Source: Roseisalinus antarcticus
Lineage (GTDB): Bacteria > Pseudomonadota > Alphaproteobacteria > Rhodobacterales > Rhodobacteraceae
NCBI RefSeq assembly: GCF_900172355.1
Contig: NZ_FWFZ01000018.1
Location: forward strand, 1 to 64,000
Direction of reading: 5' to 3'
DNA: 64,000 bases
Part shown: one piece after another, positions 55,903 to 64,000 of the stretch
Layout: each line of letters begins with the position of its first letter
How positions within the stretch are numbered: the stretch's first letter is position 1
Program-made: the position numbers and the translations under genes
Notes under the pieces: generated by a model
Told to the model about the DNA's origin: nothing
What the model saw: the letters and a program-made list of their open reading frames with translations, nothing else
The model's database searches: none

Positions 55903-56706
55903 ATGAGATCGCTCGCCAGCCCCTGCCTCGTCGCCCTTTTGTTGTTGCCGGGCAGCATCGTCGCCGCTCAGGACGCGGTCTACGATTGTGTCATCGAGCC
56001 CGCGTTGACGGTCGAGATCGCCAGCGCCGAGGGCGGCACATTGCAGGAGGTGCTGGTCGGCCGGGGCGACACGGTATCACGCGGAGATGTCCTGGCCCGG
56101 CTCGACAGCACCGTGGAGGAGACAACGGTCGCCTTGATGGAAGAACGCTCCAGAAGCGACGCCGGGATCATCGCGCAGGTGGCCCGCCTGCAACTCAGCC
56201 AGAGCCAGCTGGACCGGGTGAGCACCCTGGTCGAGCGGAACATCGGTGCGGTTGGTCAACTGGAAGAGGCGCAGGCCACGGTCGAGGTGGCACGGGGCGA
56301 CCTGTCGCTGGCACGGCTGAACCAGCGCATCGCGGCGCTGGAGTTCGAACGGGCACAAGAGACCCTGGACCGCAGGACGATCCGCAGCCCGATCGACGGC
56401 GTCATTGTCGAGCGCCTGCTGTATTCCGGGGAATACGCGGATCGCGACAAGCCGATCTTCGTCATCGCCCAGATCGATCCGCTGCATGTCGAGGTCTTCC
56501 TCCCGGTCGAAATCTTTGGCAGCGTCGAAATCGGCAGAGAGGCGATCATCGATCCGGCACCGCCGATCGAGGGGCGCTACACCGGCACAATCACGGTGAT
56601 CGATCGGGTCTTCGATGCCGCGAGCGGCACCTTCGGCCTGCGCGTGGACCTCGAAAACCCCGCGTTCGAGGTTCCTGCGGGTCATCGCTGTACCGTCCGG
56701 TTCTGA
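55903..56706 (+). CDS. HlyD/RND-type periplasmic adaptor-like protein, orphan
   Basis: A 267-residue exported protein. The signal peptide (LASPCLVALLLLPGSIVAA) is followed by a biotinyl-lipoyl-like half (GTLQEVLVGRGDTVSRGDVLARLD), a coiled hairpin of about 90 residues (about 70-160), the second lipoyl half (TIRSPIDGVIVERLL) and a short beta-barrel. It lacks the C-terminal membrane-proximal domain of full adaptors and has no pump gene beside it. It is convergent with flgI, close to the flagellar genes. Confidence 0.8.
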   Translation: MRSLASPCLVALLLLPGSIVAAQDAVYDCVIEPALTVEIASAEGGTLQEVLVGRGDTVSRGDVLARLDSTVEETTVALMEERSRSDAGIIAQVARLQLSQSQLDRVSTLVERNIGAVGQLEEAQATVEVARGDLSLARLNQRIAALEFERAQETLDRRTIRSPIDGVIVERLLYSGEYADRDKPIFVIAQIDPLHVEVFLPVEIFGSVEIGREAIIDPAPPIEGRYTGTITVIDRVFDAASGTFGLRVDLENPAFEVPAGHRCTVRF

Positions 56707-56732
56707 TGCCGTCTGCCTGTGGCGGACGGCAT
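56706..56732 (+). terminator. hairpin after the adaptor gene
   Basis: ATGCCGTC and GACGGCAT (56706-56713, 56725-56732) with an inner 3-bp stem around a TGT loop, beginning in the adaptor stop codon. No T-run. Likely 3' end of its transcript. Confidence 0.55.
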
Positions 56733-56781
56733 GCCACACGGGACGGATGACGGATCGCTCCTCCATGCAGTGGTTTTTCGA

Positions 56782-56813
56782 CAGCAGGCCAATGGCGCGC
56801 CATTGGCCTGCTG
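56782..56813. terminator. 32-base perfect palindrome between the adaptor gene and flgI
   Basis: The left 16 bases (CAGCAGGCCAATGGCG) are exactly mirrored by 56798-56813 with no loop. It lies 11 bases after the flgI stop and 75 bases after the adaptor stop, and could act as a two-way terminator for both convergent genes. Confidence 0.7.
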
Positions 56814-56824
56814 AACCTATTGCC

Positions 56825-57925
56825 TCAGCGCACCACGAATTCCGCGTGGAGCGCACCGGCAGCCTTGATGCTCTTGAGGATGTCAATCATGTCCCGGGGA
56901 GAAACGCCGAGAGCGTTCAAGCCCGCGATGACTTCCGAAAGCGACGTGCCGCCCCGCACCTCTGCCAGGCCGATGCCGGGCTCCTCCTCCAGTGCGACGC
57001 CCGTCCTGGGAACGATCACCGTTTCACCGGGGGAGAACGGGTTGGGCTGCACGACGAGGGGCGCCTCCTCGATCCTCAGGGTCAGGTTGCCCTGGCTGAC
57101 CGCGACCCGGCTGATCCGCACATCCTCTCCCATCACAATTGTGCCGGACCGCTGATCGACGACGACCCGGGCCCGTCGCTCGGGCTCGACCATGATGTTC
57201 TCGATCCGCCCGAGCGCATGCGCCGGTGAGCGCATGCCCGTGCCGTCGATGTCGAGTTCGACGGTCCCGGCATCCAGCATCAGCGCGACGTGGCGGCCGA
57301 AGGACTGGTTGATCGCATTCTCGATCCGCGCGGCGGTCGTGAAATCCGGCGTTCGCAGGGCCAGTCGCAGGGAGCTGAGGCCTGCAAAGTCGAACGCGAC
57401 CTCGCGCTCCACCGTTGCGCCCGAGGGGATGACCCCCGCGGTCGGCACGCCCTGTGTCACCTCCGCCGCGGCCCCCCGCGCGGTGGCACCACCCGCGATG
57501 ATCGTGCCCTGAGCCACTGCATAGATCTGTCCGTCTGCCGCATTCAGCGGGGTCATCACCAGCGTCCCGCCCAGCAGGCTGCTCGAGTCGCCGATGGCGG
57601 AGACGGTGATGTCGATCGGGCTGCCCGCCCGTGCAAAGGGCGGCAGGCTCGCCGTGACCAGCACGGCCGCCACGTTGCGGGGCCGGAACTGCTCTCCGGT
57701 GACATTGACGCCTAGGCGCTCGAGGATGTTGGTCATGATCTCTTCGGTGAAGGGCGAATTTCGCAGGCCGTCGCCGGTTCCGTTCAGACCGACGACCAGC
57801 CCGTAACCCACCAGGTCGTTCGACCGGACGCCATCGAACTCCACCAGATCCTTGAGGCGGACGGGCATCGCCGCCGACATCGATGCAAAGCCCCAGAGGG
57901 CCAGGATGAGGACCAGCCGGATCAA
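56825..57925 (-). CDS. flgI: flagellar P-ring protein FlgI
   Basis: A 366-residue exported protein that forms the basal-body P ring. The signal peptide (IRLVLILALWGFASMSAA) is followed by PVRLKDLVEFDGVRSNDL and VGYGLVVGLNGTGDGL, the FlgI signature. The C-terminus GVSPRDMIDILKSIKAAGAL is also typical. It starts in a 4-base overlap with flgL. Confidence 0.97.
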   Translation of the reverse strand: MIRLVLILALWGFASMSAAMPVRLKDLVEFDGVRSNDLVGYGLVVGLNGTGDGLRNSPFTEEIMTNILERLGVNVTGEQFRPRNVAAVLVTASLPPFARAGSPIDITVSAIGDSSSLLGGTLVMTPLNAADGQIYAVAQGTIIAGGATARGAAAEVTQGVPTAGVIPSGATVEREVAFDFAGLSSLRLALRTPDFTTAARIENAINQSFGRHVALMLDAGTVELDIDGTGMRSPAHALGRIENIMVEPERRARVVVDQRSGTIVMGEDVRISRVAVSQGNLTLRIEEAPLVVQPNPFSPGETVIVPRTGVALEEEPGIGLAEVRGGTSLSEVIAGLNALGVSPRDMIDILKSIKAAGALHAEFVVR

Positions 57926-58932
57926 CGCATGTACTCCGCCATCGAGAGCCCGGACAGACGGGCCGTCAGCATGTAGTTCATCTCGAGCTGGTTCTGAACT
58001 TCCTTCAGTTCGGTCGCGACCTCGAATGGGTCGGTCGAGATCATGTCGTTGCGCAGGATGCCCAGCGACGTCTGTTCGGCCCCCTGCCGTGTCGTGGCCG
58101 CCTCGACCATGGATTCGGTCCGGCCCAGGCTGCCCCGCGACAGGCTGAGGGGCTGCGCCGCGGACAGCAGACGCGCTCCAGCCTCCTTTACGGCGTCGTT
58201 CGCCTCTCCCGCATTCAGACCCGGCACCCCGCCATCCAGCACCGCCGCAGTGGCCACGGCCGCCAGCAGCTGGCGGTATTCCGCATCGTCGGCCCGGACC
58301 GCGATCTTGGCTTTCGTCCCGTCCCCAAGCGGCCGTTCCACATAGTCACCGGTGTCGCCGAGGTAGCCCATGGTCTCGAAACCACCGGCTGGATCGTTGA
58401 ACCAAGCGTCGACCGCGTCTTTCAATTGGTCGGAGGTCGTGACGCCAGCGACGGCGGCCGAGAGGCTGGCCAGCATGTCCTCCGCGTCAGCGAGGGCTTG
58501 CCCCTCGGTCGCGGCGCCTGCAAAAAGGGCACGGTCGGCCACGCGGAAATTCAGGTCGCCGACCATGGCCTCGAACGTGACAACCGCGGCAGTCGCGATA
58601 TCCTCACGCTGCACGTCGGTGATGTTGATCGGCAGCGAGAGGATCTGCCCCGCCAATTCGCCGCGACGATGCTCGAGATTTCCTAGGCTGACCTGCATCT
58701 GGGCCAGGTATTCCGAGGTTTCCCGGTTCGCGGAGATATGTCCACCGATCAGTTCGGAGCGATGTTCGATATGGGCGAGACGGGCCGCCTCGCCGCCCAG
58801 ATGCAGCGCAACGTCCGAGACACGGCCTGACGCGAGCTCCTGGCCGAGCGTGTCGAGGCGTTGCTTGACCTGCATCGTGCGGCGCAAGGTCAGAAAGTGC
58901 TGTGAGAGGTCACCGGTCGAGGTCACGGTCAT
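57922..58932 (-). CDS. flgL: flagellar hook-filament junction protein FlgL
   Basis: A 336-residue flagellin-like protein. The N-terminal helix (SQHFLTLRRTMQVKQRLDTLGQELASGR in pieces near residue 10-37) and the C-terminal helix (QNQLEMNYMLTARLSGLSMAEYM) are the flagellin D0/D1 heptads. It lies 2 bases after flgK, and flgI overlaps it. Confidence 0.93.
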   Translation of the reverse strand: MTVTSTGDLSQHFLTLRRTMQVKQRLDTLGQELASGRVSDVALHLGGEAARLAHIEHRSELIGGHISANRETSEYLAQMQVSLGNLEHRRGELAGQILSLPINITDVQREDIATAAVVTFEAMVGDLNFRVADRALFAGAATEGQALADAEDMLASLSAAVAGVTTSDQLKDAVDAWFNDPAGGFETMGYLGDTGDYVERPLGDGTKAKIAVRADDAEYRQLLAAVATAAVLDGGVPGLNAGEANDAVKEAGARLLSAAQPLSLSRGSLGRTESMVEAATTRQGAEQTSLGILRNDMISTDPFEVATELKEVQNQLEMNYMLTARLSGLSMAEYMR

Positions 58933-58934
58933 GA

Positions 58935-60371
58935 TCAGATCTCCAGCAGGCGTTGGATCATCAGATCGACGGTTTGCAGGACCTTGGCGTTCGCCGCATA
59001 GGCCTGCTCGATCTGAAGAAGGTTTTGAAGTTCGATGTCGGTATCGACACCGGTGGCGAGTTCGGCGTCTTTCAGGGTTTCCCATCGGGCGGTCTGAAAG
59101 GTGAGGTCCTTCTCGACGGACAGTCGCTGCCCGCCGAGGTCCGAGAGAAACGACGCCATGTGACCGGCGACGGAGCTGGCTTCGCCGCTGAGGTGGGTCG
59201 GCCGATTCTCATGGACCGCATCCAGCCAGCGGTTGAGCTGTGCGCTGCTGCCGGCCGGGCCTGGGGTTGTCGCCATGACGCCGTCCCGCACGCGGTAAAG
59301 TGCACCGCCCTCATCGGGGTCGACCGCGGCATTGACCGAGATCCGGGCTGCCAGCCCGGCGGTGTCGGCCGGATCGAACGCCGCGCCGGCATCAGTCAGC
59401 AGGCCGGCATCGCCGAGGCCCAGCGTCGGATCGGTCGTGTCGTCCTGAAAGCGTTCGATCATATCACGCGCGATGGCATCGATCTTGTCATGGGCGTCGA
59501 CCAGGAATTCGTCGCGCAACTCGAAGTAGCTTCCCAGGGTGCCGCCGTCGAGGCGCCCTGCCCCGCCGGTGCCGCGGATGGCGGAGCCGTTGATGGTGAT
59601 GCCGTTCAGCCCGCCCGACGCCAAGGTCATGTCTGGCGAAATATATGTCGCCTTGTCGAAGCCCACGGCCACGGCCTTTCCATCAATCAGGGACTGGCCC
59701 GAGGGCGTCATGAGCGCGATCTGGCCGCGCCCGCGGTCGATCTCCCTCACCGGGACGATCCTGGCGATCTCGTCCACGGCCAGTTGTCGGGCGTCCAGCA
59801 GGCTGGAGGGGTCGATGCCCCGACCCTCGAACGCCAGAATGTCCGCGTTCAGTTCTTCGACCCTCGCAAGCGAGTCGTTCAACGTGGCCACTTGCTGCAC
59901 GATGGCGTTCTCCGCCTCCATCCGCATGGCCTGAAGGCCGTCGGAGGTGGCGTTGACCGCGCGCGCCAGGCCGTTCAGCCGGTCGACGACGAGATTCAGG
60001 CGCACGTCGGAGCCAGGGTCGGCCGTCGCCGAGACGAGGGCCTTCTCAAGCTCCGACATCCGTGTCGTGATTGCGCCGGTTTCACCGACCTGCCCGACCA
60101 GACGTTCCATCCGCTCGAGAAAATCGGCCGTTTGCCGGTAGGCGCCGATGCCGGCCTCCGCCAGGCGGCGGTCGGAGACGATGCCGCGGTCCATGTGGCG
60201 GACAATGCCATCCATCTGCACCCCCCCGAACTCGCCGCCCGAAATCGAAACCGTCCGCCGCCCATAGCCTTCGGTCAAGGCGTTCGCGATGTTGGAGGAG
60301 ACCACCTCGGCCTTTCGGGAGGCAACGTTGAGGCCGCTGATGGCCGAATTTATGCTTTGCGAAATGCTCAT
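58935..60371 (-). CDS. flgK: flagellar hook-associated protein FlgK
   Basis: A 478-residue HAP1. The rod/hook-type start SISQSINSAISGLNVASRKA with VVSSNIANALTEGYGRRTV, and the C-terminal IELQNLLQIEQAYAANAKVLQTVD, are diagnostic. It connects the hook to FlgL. Confidence 0.95.
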   Translation of the reverse strand: MSISQSINSAISGLNVASRKAEVVSSNIANALTEGYGRRTVSISGGEFGGVQMDGIVRHMDRGIVSDRRLAEAGIGAYRQTADFLERMERLVGQVGETGAITTRMSELEKALVSATADPGSDVRLNLVVDRLNGLARAVNATSDGLQAMRMEAENAIVQQVATLNDSLARVEELNADILAFEGRGIDPSSLLDARQLAVDEIARIVPVREIDRGRGQIALMTPSGQSLIDGKAVAVGFDKATYISPDMTLASGGLNGITINGSAIRGTGGAGRLDGGTLGSYFELRDEFLVDAHDKIDAIARDMIERFQDDTTDPTLGLGDAGLLTDAGAAFDPADTAGLAARISVNAAVDPDEGGALYRVRDGVMATTPGPAGSSAQLNRWLDAVHENRPTHLSGEASSVAGHMASFLSDLGGQRLSVEKDLTFQTARWETLKDAELATGVDTDIELQNLLQIEQAYAANAKVLQTVDLMIQRLLEI

Positions 60372-60396
60372 GGTCTACTCTCCCGAACCCGGGTTT

Positions 60397-61713
60397 CTAT
60401 CGCTTGATGTTGGTCGTTTCCTGCAACATCTCGTCCACGGTCGTGATGACCTTGGCGTTGGTCGAATACGCGCGCTGCGTCTGGATCAGCGCCGTCAACT
60501 CCCCGGCCACGTCGGTCGCGGATTCCTCCAGCGCGAAGCTCAGCAGATCGCCCGTCGGGCCGTCGCCGGCATCCCACATGAAGTAGTTGCCGCTGGTCGG
60601 CGTGGTTCTGTAGGTCTGGGAATCGAGTGTCTCGAGCCCGTTGATGTTGGTCACGTTGACGAGCGGGATCTGGTAGAGCACCCGCGTGATCCCGGTGTCG
60701 AAGGATGCGCGGACGAAGCCGTTCGCGTCGATCTCGATTGAGGTCATCGTGCCCACGGGATTGCCGTCCTTGTCGATCGAAATCGGCGCGAAGCTGTTCG
60801 AAAGCTGGGTGAATCCGCCCTGCTCGCCGATCATGCCGATCCCGATTTCCATCGGGCCGCTGTCGACCATGAAGGACACCCGGCCGGTCGTATTGTCATG
60901 TGCGCCGCTACCGCCGATGTCCGTGACAGACAGCAGCGTGCCCCCCGCGCCCGGCGCATCGTCGAATTCCAGATCGTATTCCGCGACGGGATTGCCGGCG
61001 ATCGTGGCCGCGTCCTCGACGGTCATCGTCCAGGTGTTGGTGGCCCCGGCCGCAGCGGTCGCAGGGACCGTCGGGGAGAAGCTGACGGTCAGTTCCTGCA
61101 CCTTCCCGAGCGTGTCGTAATAGGCGATGGTCAACTGCTCCATCTCGCCGTCGGATCCGAATTCGGTCGACGTGGCGGGCAGGTTCAGCGCCAGGTCGAT
61201 GAAGGATGTCGGAGCGCTGGGCGACTGGGCCGAACTGATCTGCACCGGTTCTAGCCCGCTGGATGTGTCGCGCGGGAAATTCGGCACCGTGCCATCCGGC
61301 TCCGCCGGCCAGCCCAGCAGCACGAGTTCGCTTTCGCTGGTCAGGAACCCGTCCTTGTCCGGGCGGAACGACCCGGTCGTTGTCAGCAGGAATTCCGACG
61401 CCGTGTTTCCGAGGCCCAGGGCCGATTCGGTCGTCACCGGGATCATGCCGCGGCCACGCACCGCGAGGTCGGTGACATTGTTCGTAGAGGTGATCGAGCC
61501 GCGCTGGTCAATCATGCGCTGGGTGGTCACACGGACACCGCCGGCGGCGTATTTGCCCTTGGAACTGCCGACGACCATGGAATGAAACTCGGTCGTCGCC
61601 CGCTTGTAGCCGTTGGTCGCGCTGTTCGCGATATTGTCGGAGATCGTGGCCAATCTGCTGGCGTTGGCGCTGAGGCCCGCCACAGCGGCGTTCAGCGAGG
61701 AGGAAATCGTCAT
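60397..61713 (-). CDS. flgE: flagellar hook protein FlgE
   Basis: A 438-residue hook subunit. TISSSLNAAVAGLSANASRL, SDNIANSATNGYKRATTEF and the C-terminal AELTALIQTQRAYSTNAKVI are the rod/hook family ends. ATG 61713 has AGGCTC-type spacing and fits the family start. A CtrA-like box lies about 62-76 bases upstream. Confidence 0.95.
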   Translation of the reverse strand: MTISSSLNAAVAGLSANASRLATISDNIANSATNGYKRATTEFHSMVVGSSKGKYAAGGVRVTTQRMIDQRGSITSTNNVTDLAVRGRGMIPVTTESALGLGNTASEFLLTTTGSFRPDKDGFLTSESELVLLGWPAEPDGTVPNFPRDTSSGLEPVQISSAQSPSAPTSFIDLALNLPATSTEFGSDGEMEQLTIAYYDTLGKVQELTVSFSPTVPATAAAGATNTWTMTVEDAATIAGNPVAEYDLEFDDAPGAGGTLLSVTDIGGSGAHDNTTGRVSFMVDSGPMEIGIGMIGEQGGFTQLSNSFAPISIDKDGNPVGTMTSIEIDANGFVRASFDTGITRVLYQIPLVNVTNINGLETLDSQTYRTTPTSGNYFMWDAGDGPTGDLLSFALEESATDVAGELTALIQTQRAYSTNAKVITTVDEMLQETTNIKR

Positions 61714-61774
61714 GGATGAGCCTTTCTGCTTCAAGAACTGACGTGCTGCCACGTCCGACTTATCCGCATTGGGC

Positions 61775-61789
61775 TTAAGGTCGGCCTAA
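61775..61789 (-). promoter_or_regulatory. possible CtrA box upstream of flgE
   Basis: On the minus strand TTAG-GCCGACC-TTAA, one mismatch from the CtrA target TTAA-N7-TTAA. CtrA controls flagellar genes in alphaproteobacteria, including many Rhodobacteraceae. An adjacent GCCTAA repeat (61784-61789 and 61792-61797) is noted. Confidence 0.4.
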
Positions 61790-61823
61790 CGCCTAAAATC
61801 CGATATTTCCTCTCGTGCGCTCA

Positions 61824-62666
61824 CTACCTGTCGGACCGGAGCAAGATGACCTCCAGCCGGTTGTTGCGGATGTCGAAGGTATTGTCGGTGACCTGGTCGC
61901 GGTCGGCGTGGCCGGTCACCCGGGCGACCCGATCCGCGTCAAGTCCAGACCGTTCCAGCATGTCGCGAAAGCGGGAGGCACGCTCGATCGACAGCTCCCA
62001 CGCCGGGTTGTCGACCAGCACGAGCGGCAGGGAGCGTACATGCCCCTCGACCACGACAGGGTTGCCGACAAGGTTGAAGGTCCGGGCAAAAATCACGGCC
62101 AGCTCGCGGGTTACGGCCGTGGGCGTGCTGGTGCCGGGCTCGAACAGCATGGCGTCGCCACGGTCGAACACCTCGATGACAAGGCCCTCGTCGGTCTGGC
62201 GGGTGACCACGTGGCGCATCGCGTTCTCGCTCATGACGATCTCGCCGCTGCGGCCCAAAAGGTCGTCTTCGACGTCGCGCAGGGCCTCGATATCCGCATC
62301 CTCCGCGGCGTCGGCCACGGCCCCATTGGCGAGAGCCAGCGACTGCGCCTCGCCCCGGCTCTGGATCGTGGGCACGTCGCCGGTCTGGGCCATCCTGTCC
62401 TCGACGAAAATATCGTCGCCGCCGAAGGATCCGTCGCCGCCGCCGGACACCCGGTTGATGGGAATCGTCGGCGAGAAGTAGTCGGCGATGCCCTTGCGCT
62501 GTTGCTCGGTCGTCGCGTTCAGAAGCCACATCAGCAGGAAGAACGCCATCATCGCGGTCACGAAATCCGCGTAGGCCACCTTCCAGGCGCCACCGTGGTG
62601 GACGTCGGCGGCGACGACCCTCTTTTTCTTGATGATGATCACCGGCGCATTGGATCTGGCTGCCAT
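61824..62666 (-). CDS. motB: flagellar motor protein MotB
   Basis: A 280-residue stator protein. A basic N-terminus with IIIKKKRV is followed by one membrane segment with the proton-carrying Asp in AYADFVTAMMAFFLLMW, and a C-terminal OmpA-like peptidoglycan-binding domain (VVEGHVRSLPL, then ELSIERASRFRDML and GHADRDQ, about residues 200-270). ATG 62666 is chosen. motA is not in the window. It leads the motB-flgE-flgK-flgL-flgI run. Confidence 0.95.
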   Translation of the reverse strand: MAARSNAPVIIIKKKRVVAADVHHGGAWKVAYADFVTAMMAFFLLMWLLNATTEQQRKGIADYFSPTIPINRVSGGGDGSFGGDDIFVEDRMAQTGDVPTIQSRGEAQSLALANGAVADAAEDADIEALRDVEDDLLGRSGEIVMSENAMRHVVTRQTDEGLVIEVFDRGDAMLFEPGTSTPTAVTRELAVIFARTFNLVGNPVVVEGHVRSLPLVLVDNPAWELSIERASRFRDMLERSGLDADRVARVTGHADRDQVTDNTFDIRNNRLEVILLRSDR

Positions 62667-62766
62667 GGTGGTCCCCTTTCCCGATTTCCGGGACTCTATG
62701 GACGCGAATCGACGGCGTCGCGGGGGCGCAGCTGTGGCAAGGCTGCCCAAATTGGCGCTAACAGCG

Positions 62767-63537
62767 TTAACGGGCCTGCCTTTTATGGTAAATATCGTCC
62801 GGCCCGCAGAATTCCACCAGATCATAGCCGTTGTCGCGGAGGATCTCGGGGATGCGCCCGGTGGCGGTGTTGTTCTCGATCGACCAGATTGTCACGTCGT
62901 GTCGGTCGAAGGGAAAGGCCTCCAGGACCGCGATCTCGCCGCCCTCGATGTCGAGCGACAGGAAGTCGGGATCGGGCACACCGCTGGAGGTGAGGATGTC
63001 CGACAGGGTCCTGGTCTCCACCCGCAGCACCGATTCGCGGTGCCGCGGATCGTTGCGGACGGTTTCCAGCAAGCCGGGCTCGTAGGTCTCGGCAAGGCCC
63101 GACATCTGGGTGAAACCTTCCTTCACCTCGATGAAATCCGCCTCTCCGGCGGTCGCCGCGACGGCGAGGCCGAGGCAGGGACAGCGCCGGACCACCCGGG
63201 CCTTCTCCAGCTGGGCCGGGACCGGTTCGACCAGCACGCCGGTCCAGCCGCGGTGCAATTCGAAGTACAGGGTGTTGGAGCCGGAATAGCCGTCATAGCC
63301 GCCCACGTCGGCGAAGGTTCCGCCGGTCTTGCCATCCAGCAACCGGTCGACCACCCGGTCCTGCCCGGCCTGCGAGAGATAACGATACTCCGGCATCAGC
63401 ATCCGGTTGAGCTCGTGCATCTGGCGGTTCATCCCGGCGCGGCGGCGCGTCCGGTCCTGGCCCAGCGCCTGGGCAAGCTCTGCCCGGACGGCGACAAGCT
63501 CTTCCCGGGCGGCGCGGATGCGGGCCTCGGCGCTCAT
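62767..63537 (-). CDS. FkbM-family methyltransferase
   Basis: A 256-residue protein. A basic/coiled N-terminus of about 40 residues precedes FADVGGYDGYSGSNTLYFE (motif I) and DFLSLDIEGGEIAVLEAF (FkbM signature). Such enzymes methylate glycans. It overlaps the DUF6165 gene by 4 bases and lies 100 bases upstream of motB. A role in flagellin or surface-glycan modification is inference. Confidence 0.88.
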   Translation of the reverse strand: MSAEARIRAAREELVAVRAELAQALGQDRTRRRAGMNRQMHELNRMLMPEYRYLSQAGQDRVVDRLLDGKTGGTFADVGGYDGYSGSNTLYFELHRGWTGVLVEPVPAQLEKARVVRRCPCLGLAVAATAGEADFIEVKEGFTQMSGLAETYEPGLLETVRNDPRHRESVLRVETRTLSDILTSSGVPDPDFLSLDIEGGEIAVLEAFPFDRHDVTIWSIENNTATGRIPEILRDNGYDLVEFCGPDDIYHKRQAR

Positions 63538-63938
63538 TCCGGGTCCGCCTGGTAATCGGCATAGGATTTCTCCTCGACCAGGGCAGAGCCGAGGAAGAGG
63601 TTGATGCGCTTCTTGACGTCGGCCCGCCGGTCGTTGGTCACATACACGGCGCGGGCAAGTGCCACGAAGGCGGGGCCGAAGTCGCCCGCGGCCTCGCGGC
63701 GCCGGATGTCATCCTCGATCCGCCAGAGGTCGGCGTTGATGTGAAAGAGCTCCTCCCAGAGGGCCGAGAGCTCTGGCGAGGGGGGCAGATGGTGCCGCGC
63801 GGTGGCGTCGAGCGCGTCCTTCTCGCGCCGGACATTGGCGAGCTTTGCCGCATCCGCGATGTTCTCGGTCTTCAGCCGCAGTATCGTGAGCTTGTCGACC
63901 AGCTCTCCTGGCGATGTCGGGACCAGGATGTCATCCAC
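63534..63938 (-). CDS. DUF6165-like hypothetical protein
   Basis: A 134-residue, mostly helical and charged protein (VPTSPGELVDKLTILRLKTENI, in pieces near residues 6-27, then LWRIEDDIRRRE). This pattern matches small proteins usually found among glycan or tetratricopeptide genes. It starts with GTG 63938, 8 bases inside the end of the upstream gene. Function unknown. Confidence 0.7.
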   Translation of the reverse strand: MDDILVPTSPGELVDKLTILRLKTENIADAAKLANVRREKDALDATARHHLPPSPELSALWEELFHINADLWRIEDDIRRREAAGDFGPAFVALARAVYVTNDRRADVKKRINLFLGSALVEEKSYADYQADPE

Positions 63939-64000
63939 TTGCGGCTCTCCCTTTTCCCTCGGCGACGGTCTGCGCCAGCGCGTCCCTGACCTGGCCCAGG
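63931..64000 (-). CDS. C-terminal end of a gene entering from the right
   Basis: The last 22 codons (LGQVRDALAQTVAEGKGRAA, then SG) and a TGA stop overlapping the DUF6165 start by 8 bases, which suggests translational coupling. Too little to identify; the Ala/Gln/Arg-rich end would suit a glycosyltransferase or similar enzyme but does not prove it. Confidence 0.4.
   Translation of the reverse strand, partial: LGQVRDALAQTVAEGKGRAASG

Noticed and set aside
61714-61823. A sigma-54 promoter before flgE
   Set aside because: A GG dinucleotide was found in a TGGCA context, but no GC at the required 10-base spacing.

Overview
The window is GC-rich alphaproteobacterial chromosome, most like the Rhodobacteraceae (Rhodobacter/Roseobacter group). 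Support for this: the isc-suf operon with a one-cysteine IscR and Yip1-type membrane genes, the smoEFGK-mtlK polyol operon of Rhodobacter type, the type II NADP isocitrate dehydrogenase, the GAAC-N7-GAAC alphaproteobacterial SOS box in front of recA, and the motB-flgE-flgK-flgL-flgI run. No photosynthesis, phage or CRISPR genes were seen.

Layout. (1) 1-14,662: a catabolic and uptake region. Operon A (minus strand, 5967 down to the left edge) encodes a beta-hydroxyacid dehydrogenase-like protein, a glutathione transferase, an SsuABC/TauABC-type ABC importer, an alpha/beta hydrolase close to 2,6-dihydroxypseudooxynicotine hydrolase, and the start of an M24 peptidase-like gene. Operon B (minus strand, 14,442 to 7104) encodes a complete Liv-type (HAAT) ABC importer and a two-subunit molybdenum hydroxylase. 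A TauE/SafE exporter (6340-7095, plus) lies between them. One LacI-type operator motif, TGCAAnCGnTTGCG, occurs in front of both operons. At each it sits 6 bases after a promoter -10 element, and a third copy precedes the exporter. I read this as one regulon for uptake, hydroxylation and cleavage of an unidentified, possibly N-heterocyclic, compound. It is the best candidate here for an undescribed system. (2) 14,785-26,881: tRNA-Arg(CCG), a DadA-like oxidase, and the isc-suf operon (iscR, cysteine desulfurase, sufB, two methyltransferase-like genes with a tiny membrane protein between, sufC, sufD, two Yip1-like genes, sufS), followed by a divergent hydrolase group. (3) 26,954-33,599: a tandem-duplicated HD-domain protein, an FkbM-like methyltransferase, icd, small membrane proteins and typA. 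(4) 33,648-38,090: a heavy-metal resistance island (P1B ATPase, DUF411 protein, MerR regulator, YnfA) that has split the typA terminator and is flanked by a 12-bp direct repeat. (5) 38,138-43,170: DUF1330, alaS, recA and a sulfotransferase-like gene. (6) 43,181-50,825: polyol uptake and oxidation operon. (7) 51,020-56,706: VOC protein, Gfo/Idh/MocA oxidoreductase, matB, lldD and an orphan HlyD-like adaptor. (8) 56,825-64,000: flagellar genes flgI, flgL, flgK, flgE and motB, then an FkbM methyltransferase, a DUF6165 gene and the tail of one more gene.

Almost all genes lie in tightly packed operons with 1-10 base overlaps. Start sites were chosen from Shine-Dalgarno spacing, family N-termini and overlaps. 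Function names come from recognising motifs and family sequence patterns by eye; no database search was run.
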